64,000 nt of DNA from Candidatus Lokiarchaeota archaeon (GCA_014730275.1 WJIL01000117.1:1-64000), one strand, 5' to 3'. Shown: positions 9,773 to 19,149, counted from the first letter of the stretch. Made by a program: numbers and translations. The notes: generated by a model from the sequence alone, not told the origin.

Positions 9773-10804
9773 GTGCAATTGCCGCAGTTCTTTGTGTTTC
9801 TGAGCGGAGAAAACCAGTCGCTAGGAATAAATGAAACGGAAGCATTGCTAGAATTAAGGGGTGTAAATCCCGATATTTCTTGGTTTGGTAGACTGGGCGT
9901 TTTTGAAACTGAGGATGATCATACCAGGTTTCTTCGAAAAAGAGGGGCGATGCTCAAGTACAGTGGAGTAGTCATCGCAGAAATAAGAGCAGCAATTAAG
10001 GAAATCGAGTATATTTCCGAGTCAAAGATAGAATCCGTAATTGGGCATGAGCAATCCTTTCGCATAAGAACACAGTCCCTAGATTCCGATGATGATAAAG
10101 AATTGAGAAAAAGGATGACAGTTACTCTTGGTAGGATGATAAAAACGGTCACAGGAGCAAGCGTGTCTCTGGAAAATCCAGATGTGGAATTCCGGCTCTT
10201 TGTGCTGGGAGAGGTGGTGTTTGTCTGTAAATCGATTGAGTCTGATTTGCGTTCCCATCTTGTTAAGAAACAGTCTAAGAGGCTTCCATCATTTCATCCT
10301 TCAGTTATGAATGCGTTAGTAGCAATGTCAATGTGTAATCTAGCCAAGCTAGAAAGAAATCATGTAGTTTTGGATCCGTATTGTGGTGTTGGAGGAATAC
10401 TGTTTGAAGCGTCAAGAATTGGCTGCAGAGTCATTGGGATGGATGTGGAATGGCTGCGTTTGAGGGGGGCCAAGAATAATCTCGTGAGCTTGGAAGATGG
10501 AGAATTCAACTTACTTCAAGGTGATGCCCGATCTATACCTTTGCGTGGTTGTGATAGAATTGTTACAGATCCACCGTACGGTCGGGCGAGCTCTACATAT
10601 GGATCCAAAGTCAGTAATCTTCTTTCTACATTATTAGAACAGATACCCGAACTACTAAACAAAGAGGGGAGAGCTTGTATATGCAGTTGCAGCGAGATGG
10701 AGCTTTACAAGCTTGCAGAGGAGATGGGGTTTACCATTGAAAGAAAGGTTAGTATCAGAGTTCATCGAAGTCTGACCAGAGAAATAATCGTGTTGAAGAA
10801 CTAA
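9773..10804 (+). CDS. trm-G10: tRNA (guanine(10)-N2)-dimethyltransferase
   Basis: This SAM-dependent enzyme methylates G10 of tRNA. The C-terminal Rossmann methyltransferase domain has motif I in VLDPYCGVGGILFEA near residue 200 and the catalytic DPPYG motif near residue 265, both diagnostic of the Trm-G10/Trm11 group. Residues 60-165 correspond to the THUMP RNA-binding domain. The start is GTG at 9773, 3 bp after the GPN GTPase stop, and gives 343 residues, normal for the family. The 3' end overlaps the convergent exosome-related gene by 4 bp. Note that one tRNA in this window has its intron exactly after G10. Confidence 0.9.
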   Translation: MQLPQFFVFLSGENQSLGINETEALLELRGVNPDISWFGRLGVFETEDDHTRFLRKRGAMLKYSGVVIAEIRAAIKEIEYISESKIESVIGHEQSFRIRTQSLDSDDDKELRKRMTVTLGRMIKTVTGASVSLENPDVEFRLFVLGEVVFVCKSIESDLRSHLVKKQSKRLPSFHPSVMNALVAMSMCNLAKLERNHVVLDPYCGVGGILFEASRIGCRVIGMDVEWLRLRGAKNNLVSLEDGEFNLLQGDARSIPLRGCDRIVTDPPYGRASSTYGSKVSNLLSTLLEQIPELLNKEGRACICSCSEMELYKLAEEMGFTIERKVSIRVHRSLTREIIVLKN

Positions 10805-11226
10805 GCACCGATTATATCGCCTTCCTCCGTTCTAGGAGAAAACCATCGGAGAAAATCATCGAATTCACTTCGACTGACAAAAGACAAATGAAGACGTATT
10901 GAACCTAACGAGGGTTTGTGTTGCAGTTCATCTATTACTCTTAGTCTACCCGAGTAGGCAGCTTGTTTGTCTAGAAAAATATCAGTTTCCAAAGATTCGA
11001 GATTTCGAATTAATCTTGCGCGTACAACGTCAAGAATCTGCAAATCATAAATCAAATCCCGAATCAAATCAACCATACTACGGTTATCAGAAACGAAAAC
11101 CAATGTTTTCACATGTTCTTCTGAGATGATTTCGAACGAAAGGTGTCCAAAAAGATTCGTTACTGAAGCTTCCACACGTTCAATTTCTTCTGTAGGATAG
11201 ACTGGACATTCAACTCTTAGTTTCAA
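10801..11226 (-). CDS. RNA-binding/exosome-linked protein (UPF0201, COG1325)
   Basis: The 141-residue protein opens with a strand-helix pattern, LRVECPVYPTEEIERVEASVTNLFG, that is characteristic of UPF0201, a small archaeal family predicted to be linked to the exosome. Later segments (DKQAAYSGRLRVID and GSIRLHLSF) also fit. Its start overlaps the stop of the upstream UPF0200 kinase-like gene by 4 bp (ATGA). In several archaea these two families are fused in one polypeptide, so the overlap here supports a shared function. The biochemical role is not established. It converges with trm-G10 and overlaps that gene by 4 bp. Confidence 0.8.
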   Translation of the reverse strand: MKLRVECPVYPTEEIERVEASVTNLFGHLSFEIISEEHVKTLVFVSDNRSMVDLIRDLIYDLQILDVVRARLIRNLESLETDIFLDKQAAYSGRLRVIDELQHKPSLGSIRLHLSFVSRSEFDDFLRWFSPRTEEGDIIGA

Positions 11227-11798
11227 CTTGATTTGAACACCTCAATTTTTTCTTGTGCTAGATTGCGAATTTCATCGATTGTTCCTTCATTTACCAGCAT
11301 TATGTCACTTAACGCAATGACCCCACCAAGTCCTACTGAAATCTCTCGCAAGTCCCGTTCCCTGAAAGACTCCCAATCCAATGGAGCATCCTTTCGGTCA
11401 CGATCCCGTAATCTCTTGAATCTTGTAGAGGGTGAAGCATGAACACAAAGAATCTTTACGGTTTCTGAGTAGTCCTCAAATACTTCAACCTCTGAAAGGC
11501 TTCTACAACCTTCGATTGTTGCGATATTAGATTCTAACTCATCGAGTTTAGGAATGCACCTCTTTGCGACAGCTCCGGGACCATCTTTTTGGCGCATATC
11601 GAGCATTACGCTTTTAGTATTGATTGAGTCGGGTTCCAATCCGCGCCGTCGGGTCTCCATTCTAATAACATCACCCATTGTAATAACGGGAATTCCAGCT
11701 TTGCTGAATTCATCAGCAACTTCGGTCTTTCCTGAGCCGGGCATACCCGCAATCAAGATTAAATCCATTGGTGTTTTATCTCCTTGAAAGGTAATCAT
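11223..11798 (-). CDS. P-loop nucleotide kinase-like protein (UPF0200)
   Basis: The protein (191 residues) begins with a Walker A motif, AGMPGSGKTE, and has a nucleoside-monophosphate-kinase layout: GDVIRMETRRRG as the substrate lid-like segment and a mobile Arg-rich region, FKRLRDRDRKDAP. These features match the UPF0200 family of archaeal putative kinases, sometimes annotated as dephospho-CoA kinase-like. The substrate is unknown. Translational coupling to the UPF0201 protein (ATGA overlap) is the strongest contextual clue and suggests an RNA-related role. ATG start at 11798 is not preceded by a strong ribosome-binding site; an internal ATG ten codons in (MDLILIAGMPG) would still leave the full P-loop. 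Confidence 0.8.
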   Translation of the reverse strand: MITFQGDKTPMDLILIAGMPGSGKTEVADEFSKAGIPVITMGDVIRMETRRRGLEPDSINTKSVMLDMRQKDGPGAVAKRCIPKLDELESNIATIEGCRSLSEVEVFEDYSETVKILCVHASPSTRFKRLRDRDRKDAPLDWESFRERDLREISVGLGGVIALSDIMLVNEGTIDEIRNLAQEKIEVFKSS

Positions 11799-12015
11799 AA
11801 TAGGGGATTTTGGTTCAAAGGAGTGAATGTCACTCTTTTGATTTGCTGTATCCCTAATGGGTTTTAAGAATCAGGTATGTCCGCAGAATAATACAAGAAA
11901 CTTCACAGGGACCAATGTATCCTAGGAAGGTATCCAATCTAAAGATTTGAGCAGATTTTGAGGTTCAAAAACACTATTACCCCCAAGCCAATTTTCAACT
12001 ACATGGTGAATTGAG

Positions 12016-12594
12016 TTGAGTGATTCGGTGAGAGCCTTTCTAAGTATAGATATTGAGGATGAAGATTTGCTTTCTAGGATAAATCAAGTTCAATCGAAGC
12101 TCGACCAAGATGCTGCTAAGATGAAGCTTATGTCACAGGAAAATATCCATTTTACCTTGAAATTCTTTGGCGATACAAATCCTGGAAGACTCGACGAAAT
12201 CAAAAAAAGTCTGGAGGATTTGAGCTTTCAACCTTTTAGAATTGGATTGGAAGGGGTTGGCGTCTTTCCCGCTCTTCGACGCCCAAGAATCATCTGGATC
12301 GGGGTTTCAAATAACTCGGAGAAATTCAAGCACTTGAAAAGGATGGTAGATGATAGAATTCGGAAATTGGGATATAAACCCGAGCGCAGGAAATATACAC
12401 CCCATGCAACGATAGCACGGGTGCGTCATGTAAGAAACAAGCGCGATATTGTAAGCTGTATCGATGGTCTATCAGGGGTTACAATCGGTGAAATGATTAT
12501 TGATTCCATTAAAATGAAGAAGAGCACCTTAACCTCTTCCGGTCCGATATACGACACTCTATGGGCAATAGAATCTAGCAGGGAGAATAGATAG
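12016..12594 (+). CDS. thpR: RNA 2',3'-cyclic phosphodiesterase (2H family)
   Basis: The 192-residue protein is a two-His phosphoesterase with both catalytic HxT motifs: HFTLKF near residue 46 and HATIARV near residue 132. This family (ThpR, formerly LigT) opens 2',3'-cyclic phosphates at RNA ends, as produced by the tRNA splicing endonuclease, and was first noted as a 2'-5' RNA ligase of tRNA halves. That is relevant here because every tRNA gene in the window has an intron. The start is TTG at 12016; GGTG 8 bp upstream is a weak ribosome-binding site. It stands alone between two spacers, with tRNA-Pro convergent 10 bp downstream. Confidence 0.9.
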   Translation: MSDSVRAFLSIDIEDEDLLSRINQVQSKLDQDAAKMKLMSQENIHFTLKFFGDTNPGRLDEIKKSLEDLSFQPFRIGLEGVGVFPALRRPRIIWIGVSNNSEKFKHLKRMVDDRIRKLGYKPERRKYTPHATIARVRHVRNKRDIVSCIDGLSGVTIGEMIIDSIKMKKSTLTSSGPIYDTLWAIESSRENR

Positions 12595-12604
12595 GAGAAA
12601 GGTA

Positions 12605-12709
12605 TGGTGGGCCGGGCGTGACTTGAACACGCGGTCTCATGCACCCCAAGCATGAATCAGTTTGGCTACCTGATAGTCTCAGGTAGATACCAAGCTAGAC
12701 TACCGACCC
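12605..12709 (-). tRNA. tRNA-Pro(GGG) with an intron in the D loop
   Basis: The acceptor stem is GGGTCGG pairing with CCGGCCC (one G-U), followed by discriminator A and an encoded CCA (12605-12607). The anticodon arm is CATGC/GCATG around loop TTGGGGT, giving anticodon GGG; the T arm is GCGTG-TTCAAGT-CACGC. A 28-nt insert (12660-12687) interrupts the D loop. Around it TTGG pairs with CCAA as a 4-bp central helix flanked by 3-nt bulges TAT and ACT, with an 8-bp hairpin inside, a clear bulge-helix-bulge. Cutting after the second base of each bulge yields a standard D arm. Confidence 0.93.
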
Positions 12710-12858
12710 GCGAGTGGTGTTCTTGCGGTGAATAGAGGGCAAGATAAAGATTACTTATTCAACAAAGATGTTTTTGGAATGTTACAACTGGTGGAATACA
12801 CTCAATTGTGAGTGATTCATAAGACAAGAAATAGAAGTTTTCATGAGGGATACATTTT

Positions 12859-13914
12859 ATGTCTACAGGTATCTTCTATCATCCCGCATATGAAAAGCAT
12901 ATGCTAAGTCCGGGGCATCCAGAGAGACCCGCACGTGTAAAGGCTATAATCGAAAATCTACAACAGGAATCCCTATTGAGGGATAACAGGGCACGGATTG
13001 TCACACCCTCGAAAGCACAGTTGGATTCGATATACAGCGTGCACGATGCTCAATATATCAGAAATATCAAGAATAAGTCTGAACAGGGGGGAGGATGGTT
13101 CACACTGGATACGTCATCTAACGAACACACCTATGAAGCAGCGTTACTATCCGCAGGTGGAGGAATAGATGCAGTGGAAGGGGTACTTAGCGGTTTATAC
13201 GATAATGCATATGTAGTCTGTAGACCGCCAGGACATCATGCGGAGTATTCACGAGCGATGGGTTTCTGTTACATAAACAACATAGCAGTGGCTGCAAGCT
13301 ATCTAATCAATGAAAAAGGACTTGATAGAGTTCTGATTTTGGACTATGATGCACATCATGGTAACGGAACACAGAATGCATTCTATTCGGATGATAGAGT
13401 TCTTTACCTTGGCATTCATCAGGATGGTAGAACACTCTTTCCTGGAACCGGTTCACTTGAAGAACTTGGAAACAATAGAGGAAAGGGGTACAACGTGAAT
13501 TTCCCCATGTATCCTGGAAGTGGGGACCAGTCATATTCACTTGTCTTTGACAGCATAATTGAGGATCTATTTGATGTGTATCATCCCGAATTTCTGTTAG
13601 TTTCAGCAGGCTTCGACTGTCACTACAGCGATAGGTTGACTAACTTAGGCTTAACCATGTCAGGGATTGCAAATATCAATTCGAGGCTGGCTAAACTCGC
13701 TTCAAAACACACGGGGGGTAAGATAGCTTACTTCCTAGAGGGGGGTTATGAGCTAAATGTTCTTGCAAAAGGGTCTTCTAGCTTGGTCCGAGAGCTCCTT
13801 GATCTAAAAGGAAAATCACTGGAAAAAGGATACCAAGAGAAGAAAAAGACCATCGATTATACAAAGTCGTTGGTTGACGATGTTAGAAACCGCCTGCAAG
13901 ACTTAATTTTCTGA
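12859..13914 (+). CDS. Histone deacetylase-family amidohydrolase
   Basis: The 351-residue protein belongs to the arginase/deacetylase superfamily. It shows the class II HDAC-like opening YHPAYEKHMLSPGHPERPAR, the catalytic His pair in RPPGHHAE near residue 124, the zinc-binding DYDAHHGNGTQ near 170, GIHQDGRTLFPGTG near 195 and a late Asp in SAGFDCH near 255. Such archaeal enzymes may deacetylate proteins such as chromatin components, polyamines or acetoin-related substrates; the substrate cannot be determined. It is a single gene between tRNA-Pro and the convergent mcm, with ATG start at 12859 and no strong ribosome-binding site. Confidence 0.92.
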   Translation: MSTGIFYHPAYEKHMLSPGHPERPARVKAIIENLQQESLLRDNRARIVTPSKAQLDSIYSVHDAQYIRNIKNKSEQGGGWFTLDTSSNEHTYEAALLSAGGGIDAVEGVLSGLYDNAYVVCRPPGHHAEYSRAMGFCYINNIAVAASYLINEKGLDRVLILDYDAHHGNGTQNAFYSDDRVLYLGIHQDGRTLFPGTGSLEELGNNRGKGYNVNFPMYPGSGDQSYSLVFDSIIEDLFDVYHPEFLLVSAGFDCHYSDRLTNLGLTMSGIANINSRLAKLASKHTGGKIAYFLEGGYELNVLAKGSSSLVRELLDLKGKSLEKGYQEKKKTIDYTKSLVDDVRNRLQDLIF

Positions 13915-13951
13915 TGGCGATTCCATCTTCGGAAGGTTCCTTGTTGGGGCT

Positions 13952-16024
13952 TCAGCCCTTTATTCGCTCAATTTTGCCTTCGCTGGGACTATAAATAAGC
14001 CCCTCAGCGAGAAGTTTCTCTATTACCTCAACCGCTCGCTCTCGTGAAACTCCCATTTCTGAGACTCGTTGAAGTAACGCTTCTTCGCTAACAGTTGATG
14101 AATCATCCGATTCTAATTCTTTCATTGCATCGAGAATCTTGTCGGAAGAACTCCGCTGTGCGGCACTCATTGTTGAAACAAGTTTGTCGATATCAATTCT
14201 CCCCGTTCCATCCAGAGCTACCATGCGAAGTGATTCCTCCATGAGTCGGACGGCGGCCTGAGCGTCTTCTTTTGTTACTTCGGATCTCAAGCCCATTCTT
14301 GCTCTGGCCTCGGCCAGACGAACGAGTGATTCCAACTGACGTGCTGTAATTGGGACCGGGGCGCCTCCACCTTCTGCACTCTTTCGGAGACCAACGTAAA
14401 AATCCTCAATAACTTCCGCAGCCTCAGCTGTCAATCGCGGGATTACATATCTATTTGCATAGCCAATATATTTGCGAAGAAACTCTGGATCGATAGGAGG
14501 GACTCCTTCTTGGCTTTTTGTTTGCTTAAGTTGGTGCATCCCCAAAATGAACTGTGCAAGTTCGCGGTCCTTTTCTGCCTCAACTCGGTCTATGAGGATC
14601 CACAATAAGTCAAACCTCGATAGGATAGTGAATGGCAACTTGATGTTATCTTGAACCGAACGCTGGGGTTCATATCTACCAAGAGAAGGATTTGCGGCAG
14701 CCAGTATTGAGGTCCGGGCATTCAGAGTTGCGACAATACCAGCTTTAGCGATACTTACAGTATGCTGCTCCATCGCCTCGTGAATAGCAGTCCTATCATT
14801 CGGGTCCATTTTGTCAAACTCATCAATACAAGCAATGCCTTGATCTGCTAGTACCAAGGCCCCTGCTTCCAATGTCATAGCACCGGTGTCAGTATCATGA
14901 ACAACGGCAGCTGTGAGTCCAGCTGCGCTTGTACCCTTTCCTGATGTATAGAGACTTCTTGATGCCAAGCTTGAAACGAATTTCAGTATCTGGCTCTTAC
15001 CCGTACCAGGGTCACCAATCATCAGAATATTTGATTTGCCTCTTAAACGGGTTCCATCAGGCAGGGTCTTACCAACACCACCAAATAGGAGGAGGGCTAT
15101 TGATTCTTTGATGCGTTCATGTCCATGAATAGAAGGAGCAATTGAGGCATAGATCCTCTCGTGAACATATGGGTCTTCAGCCAATTCCCTAATTCGTTTT
15201 TCATCTTCTTCAGTGATATCTACTTGTTCATATTCTTTCTCTGCGATTTCGATACCAACAGCATCAATATTGACATTGAATGTTGCCAGACGGCCTCGGC
15301 GTCTGGAAAAGTCAGGAGAAGTCTGAAGAATTCCCGTTATCCGCACCAAATCCCCGGGACGCGATAAATCTACGATATCACCTTCAAGAACAACATCCAC
15401 CGACCGTGGCATTTGACCCGGTGGTAGTTCCTCGGGGGATTCTTGGATTCGGACTTTTTGCCAATCCATGAAACGGGATTTCTTCGGAAGCAGTCTCATC
15501 GAGGTTTTCTTTCCGCATACAGGGCAAATTGGAGGTTCGGTATAACGTCCGTCTTCTTGCGGCTGGGGAATTTCTTCATCACATAATCGGCATTTGAAGA
15601 CAGCGTCAACTAGAAGGGGCTTAACTTCACTTGCACGCATCATAAGACCGCTAATCTGTATGAGACGACCAATATGTTTCGATCGCAAAGCCCTAAGAGC
15701 AACGTGCTCTGGATAGTTTACAATTCGCGCTCGTATTGTTCCTTCAGGGAGTCTTTGTACATAATCCGGGTCTTCAACTCTCAGAACCGATATTAGTCCA
15801 TTGTTTGCTGTTTCTAAGAAGGAAGTAGGGTTCTCAGCAGCTTCGACCATGAACACATTATCGAAAGTTGAAAGGTCCTCAAAATCAATGCTTAGGCTTG
15901 TTTCATCATTGATGGACATCTGTTGAATCTGGCGCCAGTATATTAAGTTCCCGTGTTCATTCTTGTATGTTCGTAGAAACTCTTCGAAGCGCTCTTGGAT
16001 ACCATCTTTGGATGTTGCCATCAA
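13952..16024 (-). CDS. mcm: Replicative DNA helicase MCM
   Basis: MCM is the hexameric replicative helicase. The 690-residue protein has the N-terminal domain with a zinc knuckle (CRLC near residue 143 and CPVC near 165), then the AAA+ core with Walker A GDPGTGKSQ near 337, Walker B CIDEFDKM near 397, and an Arg finger SRFD near 453, followed by a C-terminal winged helix. Length and order are normal for archaea. It lies 96 bp downstream of gins23 on the same strand, a linkage also seen in Sulfolobus, and has its own TATA-like promoter in that spacer. Confidence 0.97.
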   Translation of the reverse strand: MMATSKDGIQERFEEFLRTYKNEHGNLIYWRQIQQMSINDETSLSIDFEDLSTFDNVFMVEAAENPTSFLETANNGLISVLRVEDPDYVQRLPEGTIRARIVNYPEHVALRALRSKHIGRLIQISGLMMRASEVKPLLVDAVFKCRLCDEEIPQPQEDGRYTEPPICPVCGKKTSMRLLPKKSRFMDWQKVRIQESPEELPPGQMPRSVDVVLEGDIVDLSRPGDLVRITGILQTSPDFSRRRGRLATFNVNIDAVGIEIAEKEYEQVDITEEDEKRIRELAEDPYVHERIYASIAPSIHGHERIKESIALLLFGGVGKTLPDGTRLRGKSNILMIGDPGTGKSQILKFVSSLASRSLYTSGKGTSAAGLTAAVVHDTDTGAMTLEAGALVLADQGIACIDEFDKMDPNDRTAIHEAMEQHTVSIAKAGIVATLNARTSILAAANPSLGRYEPQRSVQDNIKLPFTILSRFDLLWILIDRVEAEKDRELAQFILGMHQLKQTKSQEGVPPIDPEFLRKYIGYANRYVIPRLTAEAAEVIEDFYVGLRKSAEGGGAPVPITARQLESLVRLAEARARMGLRSEVTKEDAQAAVRLMEESLRMVALDGTGRIDIDKLVSTMSAAQRSSSDKILDAMKELESDDSSTVSEEALLQRVSEMGVSRERAVEVIEKLLAEGLIYSPSEGKIERIKG

Positions 16025-16103
16025 TTCTCACCTCGATAGATAATATGTAAGATGTGCGGCAAGGACTTACAACTGCTCCGCATTTTGCTAGTCCCGTGTT
16101 TGT

Positions 16104-16113
16104 GTATTTAAGC
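16104..16113 (-). promoter_or_regulatory. TATA-type promoter of mcm
   Basis: GCTTAAATAC on the minus strand, about 84 bp upstream of the mcm start codon and 7 bp after the gins23 stop. It would let mcm be transcribed independently of gins23. Confidence 0.45.
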
Positions 16114-16120
16114 ACCCGTG

Positions 16121-16696
16121 TTAGGCGCCCCACTCTCGAACAGCAGTCCTCCAAGAGGACAATAGTTCGACTAATTCTTCACAAAGCCACCTTTCTTCCA
16201 TAGTCATGTATTCTCGCTTATCCTGATAAGCACCAGATTTGGCTACCCGAATTATTTTCGAGAGCCGTGTCTCTACCAATGAAGGAATCATACGCTGCAT
16301 TTTCTCGATTTCGTCAAAACTACGCGGATCTAGTGATGTTTTATCGCTTTGGAGACGTGTCATCTTGCGTTCAAGTGCTGCATAGAGATGAGGGTGAAAA
16401 GATTGAAGTTTATGAGGGTGTCTATCTTCCGCGCGATATTGATTCTGAAGACGTCTAAGGGATTCCAATGCATCCTCTGGCGCAATGTCAACGATATCAT
16501 TAGAATCAAGTTTCTCAATAATCCAGTTGGGAAGACGGGCTTCTTCGCCGGCTCTAAAAGGGCCAATCGTCCAATCTCCAATTGTTAGTTCTTCGAAATC
16601 TTGGCGGAAAATACACTTACGCTTCGCGTTGAGAAAAAGCATCAAATATCTTTGAACCATCTTTCGAGGAATATCATTCTCTGATATCAAATACAA
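16121..16696 (-). CDS. gins23: GINS complex subunit, Gins23 type
   Basis: GINS joins MCM and the Cdc45/RecJ-like protein in the archaeal CMG-type helicase. The 191-residue product has the small beta domain first (residues 35-70, with IGPFRAGEEARLPNWIIEKL, the typical GINS 'P-W-xx-L' signature) and the helical domain after it (residues 75-190). This B-then-A order identifies the Psf2/Psf3-like Gins23 class rather than Gins51. Synteny with mcm supports the call. The spacer of 274 bp upstream to the divergent rfcS holds a TATA-like ACTTAAAGGC on the minus strand at 16782-16791 and nothing else that I can name. Confidence 0.82.
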   Translation of the reverse strand: MYLISENDIPRKMVQRYLMLFLNAKRKCIFRQDFEELTIGDWTIGPFRAGEEARLPNWIIEKLDSNDIVDIAPEDALESLRRLQNQYRAEDRHPHKLQSFHPHLYAALERKMTRLQSDKTSLDPRSFDEIEKMQRMIPSLVETRLSKIIRVAKSGAYQDKREYMTMEERWLCEELVELLSSWRTAVREWGA

Positions 16697-16970
16697 GCCT
16701 CCATTTTCCTAGTATTGAGATTACCTAGAGGGACAAAAGCATTCCCATAATATCGAGGGATAAAGCCATCGTTCTCACGATGCCTTTAAGTTGGGTGAAC
16801 TAACCACACGTATAGGTGGAACCAACACCCTCGGGGTGAATTTCTATTGGCAGAACAATAAAACAAAAAGCAACTGTCGAATTACCGAACAGGAGAAAAT
16901 GTACGAATACATATTGGTATGACATTAACATCTGCAAAATTGGTTTCACCAATAAGGAGACAACGTAATA

Positions 16971-17933
16971 ATGGAATTGGATCTCTGGACCGAAAAGTAC
17001 CGCCCAAAAACACTTTCCGAAATCATAGGACAAGAATCAGTTGTACAAAGATTAATGCGATTTGTGGAAAATGGGGCTGTGCCTCATTGTCTTTTCGCGG
17101 GACCACCAGGAACCAGCAAAACAACAGCTGGGATGGCAATGGCTAGAGATTTGTTCGGGGATACCTTTGGACGCAATTTCATGGAATTGAACGCAAGTGA
17201 TGAAAGAGGAATCGATGTAGTGAGAAATCAAATCAAAAGCTTTGCCAGATCCATACCTTCTGGTGATGCACCTTTCAAGATTCTAGTTCTGGATGAGGCG
17301 GACCATCTGACAGGAGATGCACAACATGCGCTTAGACGCACAATGGAATCATACGCTAGTTCATGCAGAATGATTTTGATTTGCAACTACTCCAGTAGAA
17401 TAATACCACCCATTCAATCCAGATGTGCAGTTTTCAAGTTCTCGCCCTTGGATGACGAAGCCATCGTAGAAAGATTGGAATACATAGCAGATGCGGAGAA
17501 TGTGAGTACAGACAAACAAGGAATTGAAGCAATACTGTATCTAGCAAATGGAGATATGCGTGCCGCCATTAATCTTCTGCAAGCAGCTTCTTCTACTGGC
17601 GAGAAAGTTACTGGTCCTGTTGTTTACAGTATATCTGGTCGTGCCAGTCCAAAGGAAGTTCGTGGTCTTCTCAAATCCTCCTCAGAGGGGAAATATGAAG
17701 AAGCAATTACTTCTATGAAGAGTCTAATTTATGAGAATGGTGTATCACCAATAGATTTGATTAGACAGATTCATCGAGAACTTCTCGGTCTAGATATGTC
17801 CAAGAAGAGGACTATGTCAACATTAGAGAAAGCAGCAGAGGCTGAATTTCGTATTTCGGAAGGTGCAAGTGGTGAAATTCAACTTGCAGCTTTGTTAGCG
17901 TACATAGGATTGGAGAATAATACTGATGAGTAA
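16971..17933 (+). CDS. rfcS: Replication factor C small subunit
   Basis: RFC-S forms most of the clamp loader that places PCNA on DNA. The 320-residue AAA+ protein starts with LDLWTEKYRPKTLSEIIGQ, has a Walker A at residues 45-52, Walker B LVLDEADHLT, and the RFC-box Arg finger SRC near residue 152, then the lid and collar domains. One oddity is the Walker A: it reads GPPGTSKT, with Ser in place of the normally invariant Gly before the catalytic Lys. The 3' end overlaps the rfcL start by 8 bp, so the two subunits are translationally coupled. Confidence 0.96.
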   Translation: MELDLWTEKYRPKTLSEIIGQESVVQRLMRFVENGAVPHCLFAGPPGTSKTTAGMAMARDLFGDTFGRNFMELNASDERGIDVVRNQIKSFARSIPSGDAPFKILVLDEADHLTGDAQHALRRTMESYASSCRMILICNYSSRIIPPIQSRCAVFKFSPLDDEAIVERLEYIADAENVSTDKQGIEAILYLANGDMRAAINLLQAASSTGEKVTGPVVYSISGRASPKEVRGLLKSSSEGKYEEAITSMKSLIYENGVSPIDLIRQIHRELLGLDMSKKRTMSTLEKAAEAEFRISEGASGEIQLAALLAYIGLENNTDE

Positions 17934-19149
17934 GGAGAGTCTACCTTGGCCAGAAATACATAGGCCAAAAACAGCTGAGAATCTAGTAGGCAACAGTAGA
18001 AGTATTCAAGAGCTGAGAAGGTGGATTCTTTCATGGAGGAACAACATACCTAGGAAAAGAGGGGCTCTACTAATAGGACCACCTGGTGTGGGTAAGACAG
18101 CTGCAGTGGGAGCTTTAGCCAATGACCTAAACATGGAATTAGTAGAATTTAATGCCAGTGATAAAAGAAACAAATCCAGCATAGAGAAACAGGTATGGAG
18201 AGCAGCTACCCAGCAAACTATTGATGGGAGACGACGGCTTCTCTTGCTGGACGAGGTAGATGGTCTTTCAGGTACTAGCGACAGAGGTGGTATTGGTGCA
18301 ATTAAGAAAATCCTAGATCTGGCTGTCCATCCTATAGTTATGACAGCCAACAATCCCAAGAGTCGAAAGCTCAAACGACTGAGGAAAAAATCCCTCGTCT
18401 TGCATTTCAAGCCTATTGAGGCGGAAGATATGTTGATAGTCCTTGATCGCATAGCCTCCGCACACGAAGGAGAGATAAACAAAGGAACAATCAAGAGAAT
18501 CTTGGAAAATTCTGAGGGGGATCTTCGTGCTGCGATTTCAGACCTTGAAACTGTGATGAAGGCAGGCTCAGTAGTTGGAATGAATGATGTTTCTCCAAGA
18601 AACGTAAGAAGGGATGTGGAAGATACACTAAGACGGCTATTCATGAGTACTGATACGAAATCTGCAAGACGAGTTGTATCTCAAGGGGATGTAAATTATG
18701 ACGATTTGTTGCTTTGGCTTGAGGAGAATCTTCATCTCCATCTTAGAAAGAAACATGAACTAGAGGCAGGACTGGATGCAGTTTCGAATGCGGACCTGTT
18801 CTTAGGAAGAATAATGAGAGATCAAGAGTGGAAACTATTATCCTACGTGTATGATTTTCTTTCGGCAGGAATGGCAACAAGTCGAACGGAGACACCATTT
18901 CGTCGGGTGGAATACTCAAGGCCCTCTTGGCCACTTATGGTCTGGAAAGGTAACAGAAGTCAGAAGAAGTATTCGGATATTCTTTCCCGCGTATCGAATC
19001 TATCAAGAGTCTCTACACGAAGAGTAATGAAAACTCATGGAGAAGCCATAAGTACGATTCTCAAAAGAAATCCAAAGCTAGCAAAAGAATTCTCTGAATG
19101 GTTGAATGTGAAAAGTACCAATATTAGGAAAATGGCAAATCGTCATTGA
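17926..19149 (+). CDS. rfcL: Replication factor C large subunit
   Basis: RFC-L is the fifth subunit of the archaeal clamp loader. The 407-residue product opens with LPWPEIHRPKTAENLVGN, has a normal Walker A GPPGVGKT near residue 49 and Walker B LLLLDEVDGLS near 108. It lacks the SRC finger of the small subunit, as usual for RFC-L. It is at the short end for the family; I see no C-terminal PIP-box (QxxLxxFF), since the tail is ...KSTNIRKMANRH. The start overlaps rfcS by 8 bp; its 3' end overlaps the convergent truA by 26 bp. Confidence 0.92.
   Translation: MSKESLPWPEIHRPKTAENLVGNSRSIQELRRWILSWRNNIPRKRGALLIGPPGVGKTAAVGALANDLNMELVEFNASDKRNKSSIEKQVWRAATQQTIDGRRRLLLLDEVDGLSGTSDRGGIGAIKKILDLAVHPIVMTANNPKSRKLKRLRKKSLVLHFKPIEAEDMLIVLDRIASAHEGEINKGTIKRILENSEGDLRAAISDLETVMKAGSVVGMNDVSPRNVRRDVEDTLRRLFMSTDTKSARRVVSQGDVNYDDLLLWLEENLHLHLRKKHELEAGLDAVSNADLFLGRIMRDQEWKLLSYVYDFLSAGMATSRTETPFRRVEYSRPSWPLMVWKGNRSQKKYSDILSRVSNLSRVSTRRVMKTHGEAISTILKRNPKLAKEFSEWLNVKSTNIRKMANRH

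Noticed and set aside
18006-18644. 212-residue minus-strand ORF antisense to rfcL
   Set aside because: Low-complexity Ser/Leu/Arg translation, no domain, entirely inside a clear RFC-L gene; a shadow.
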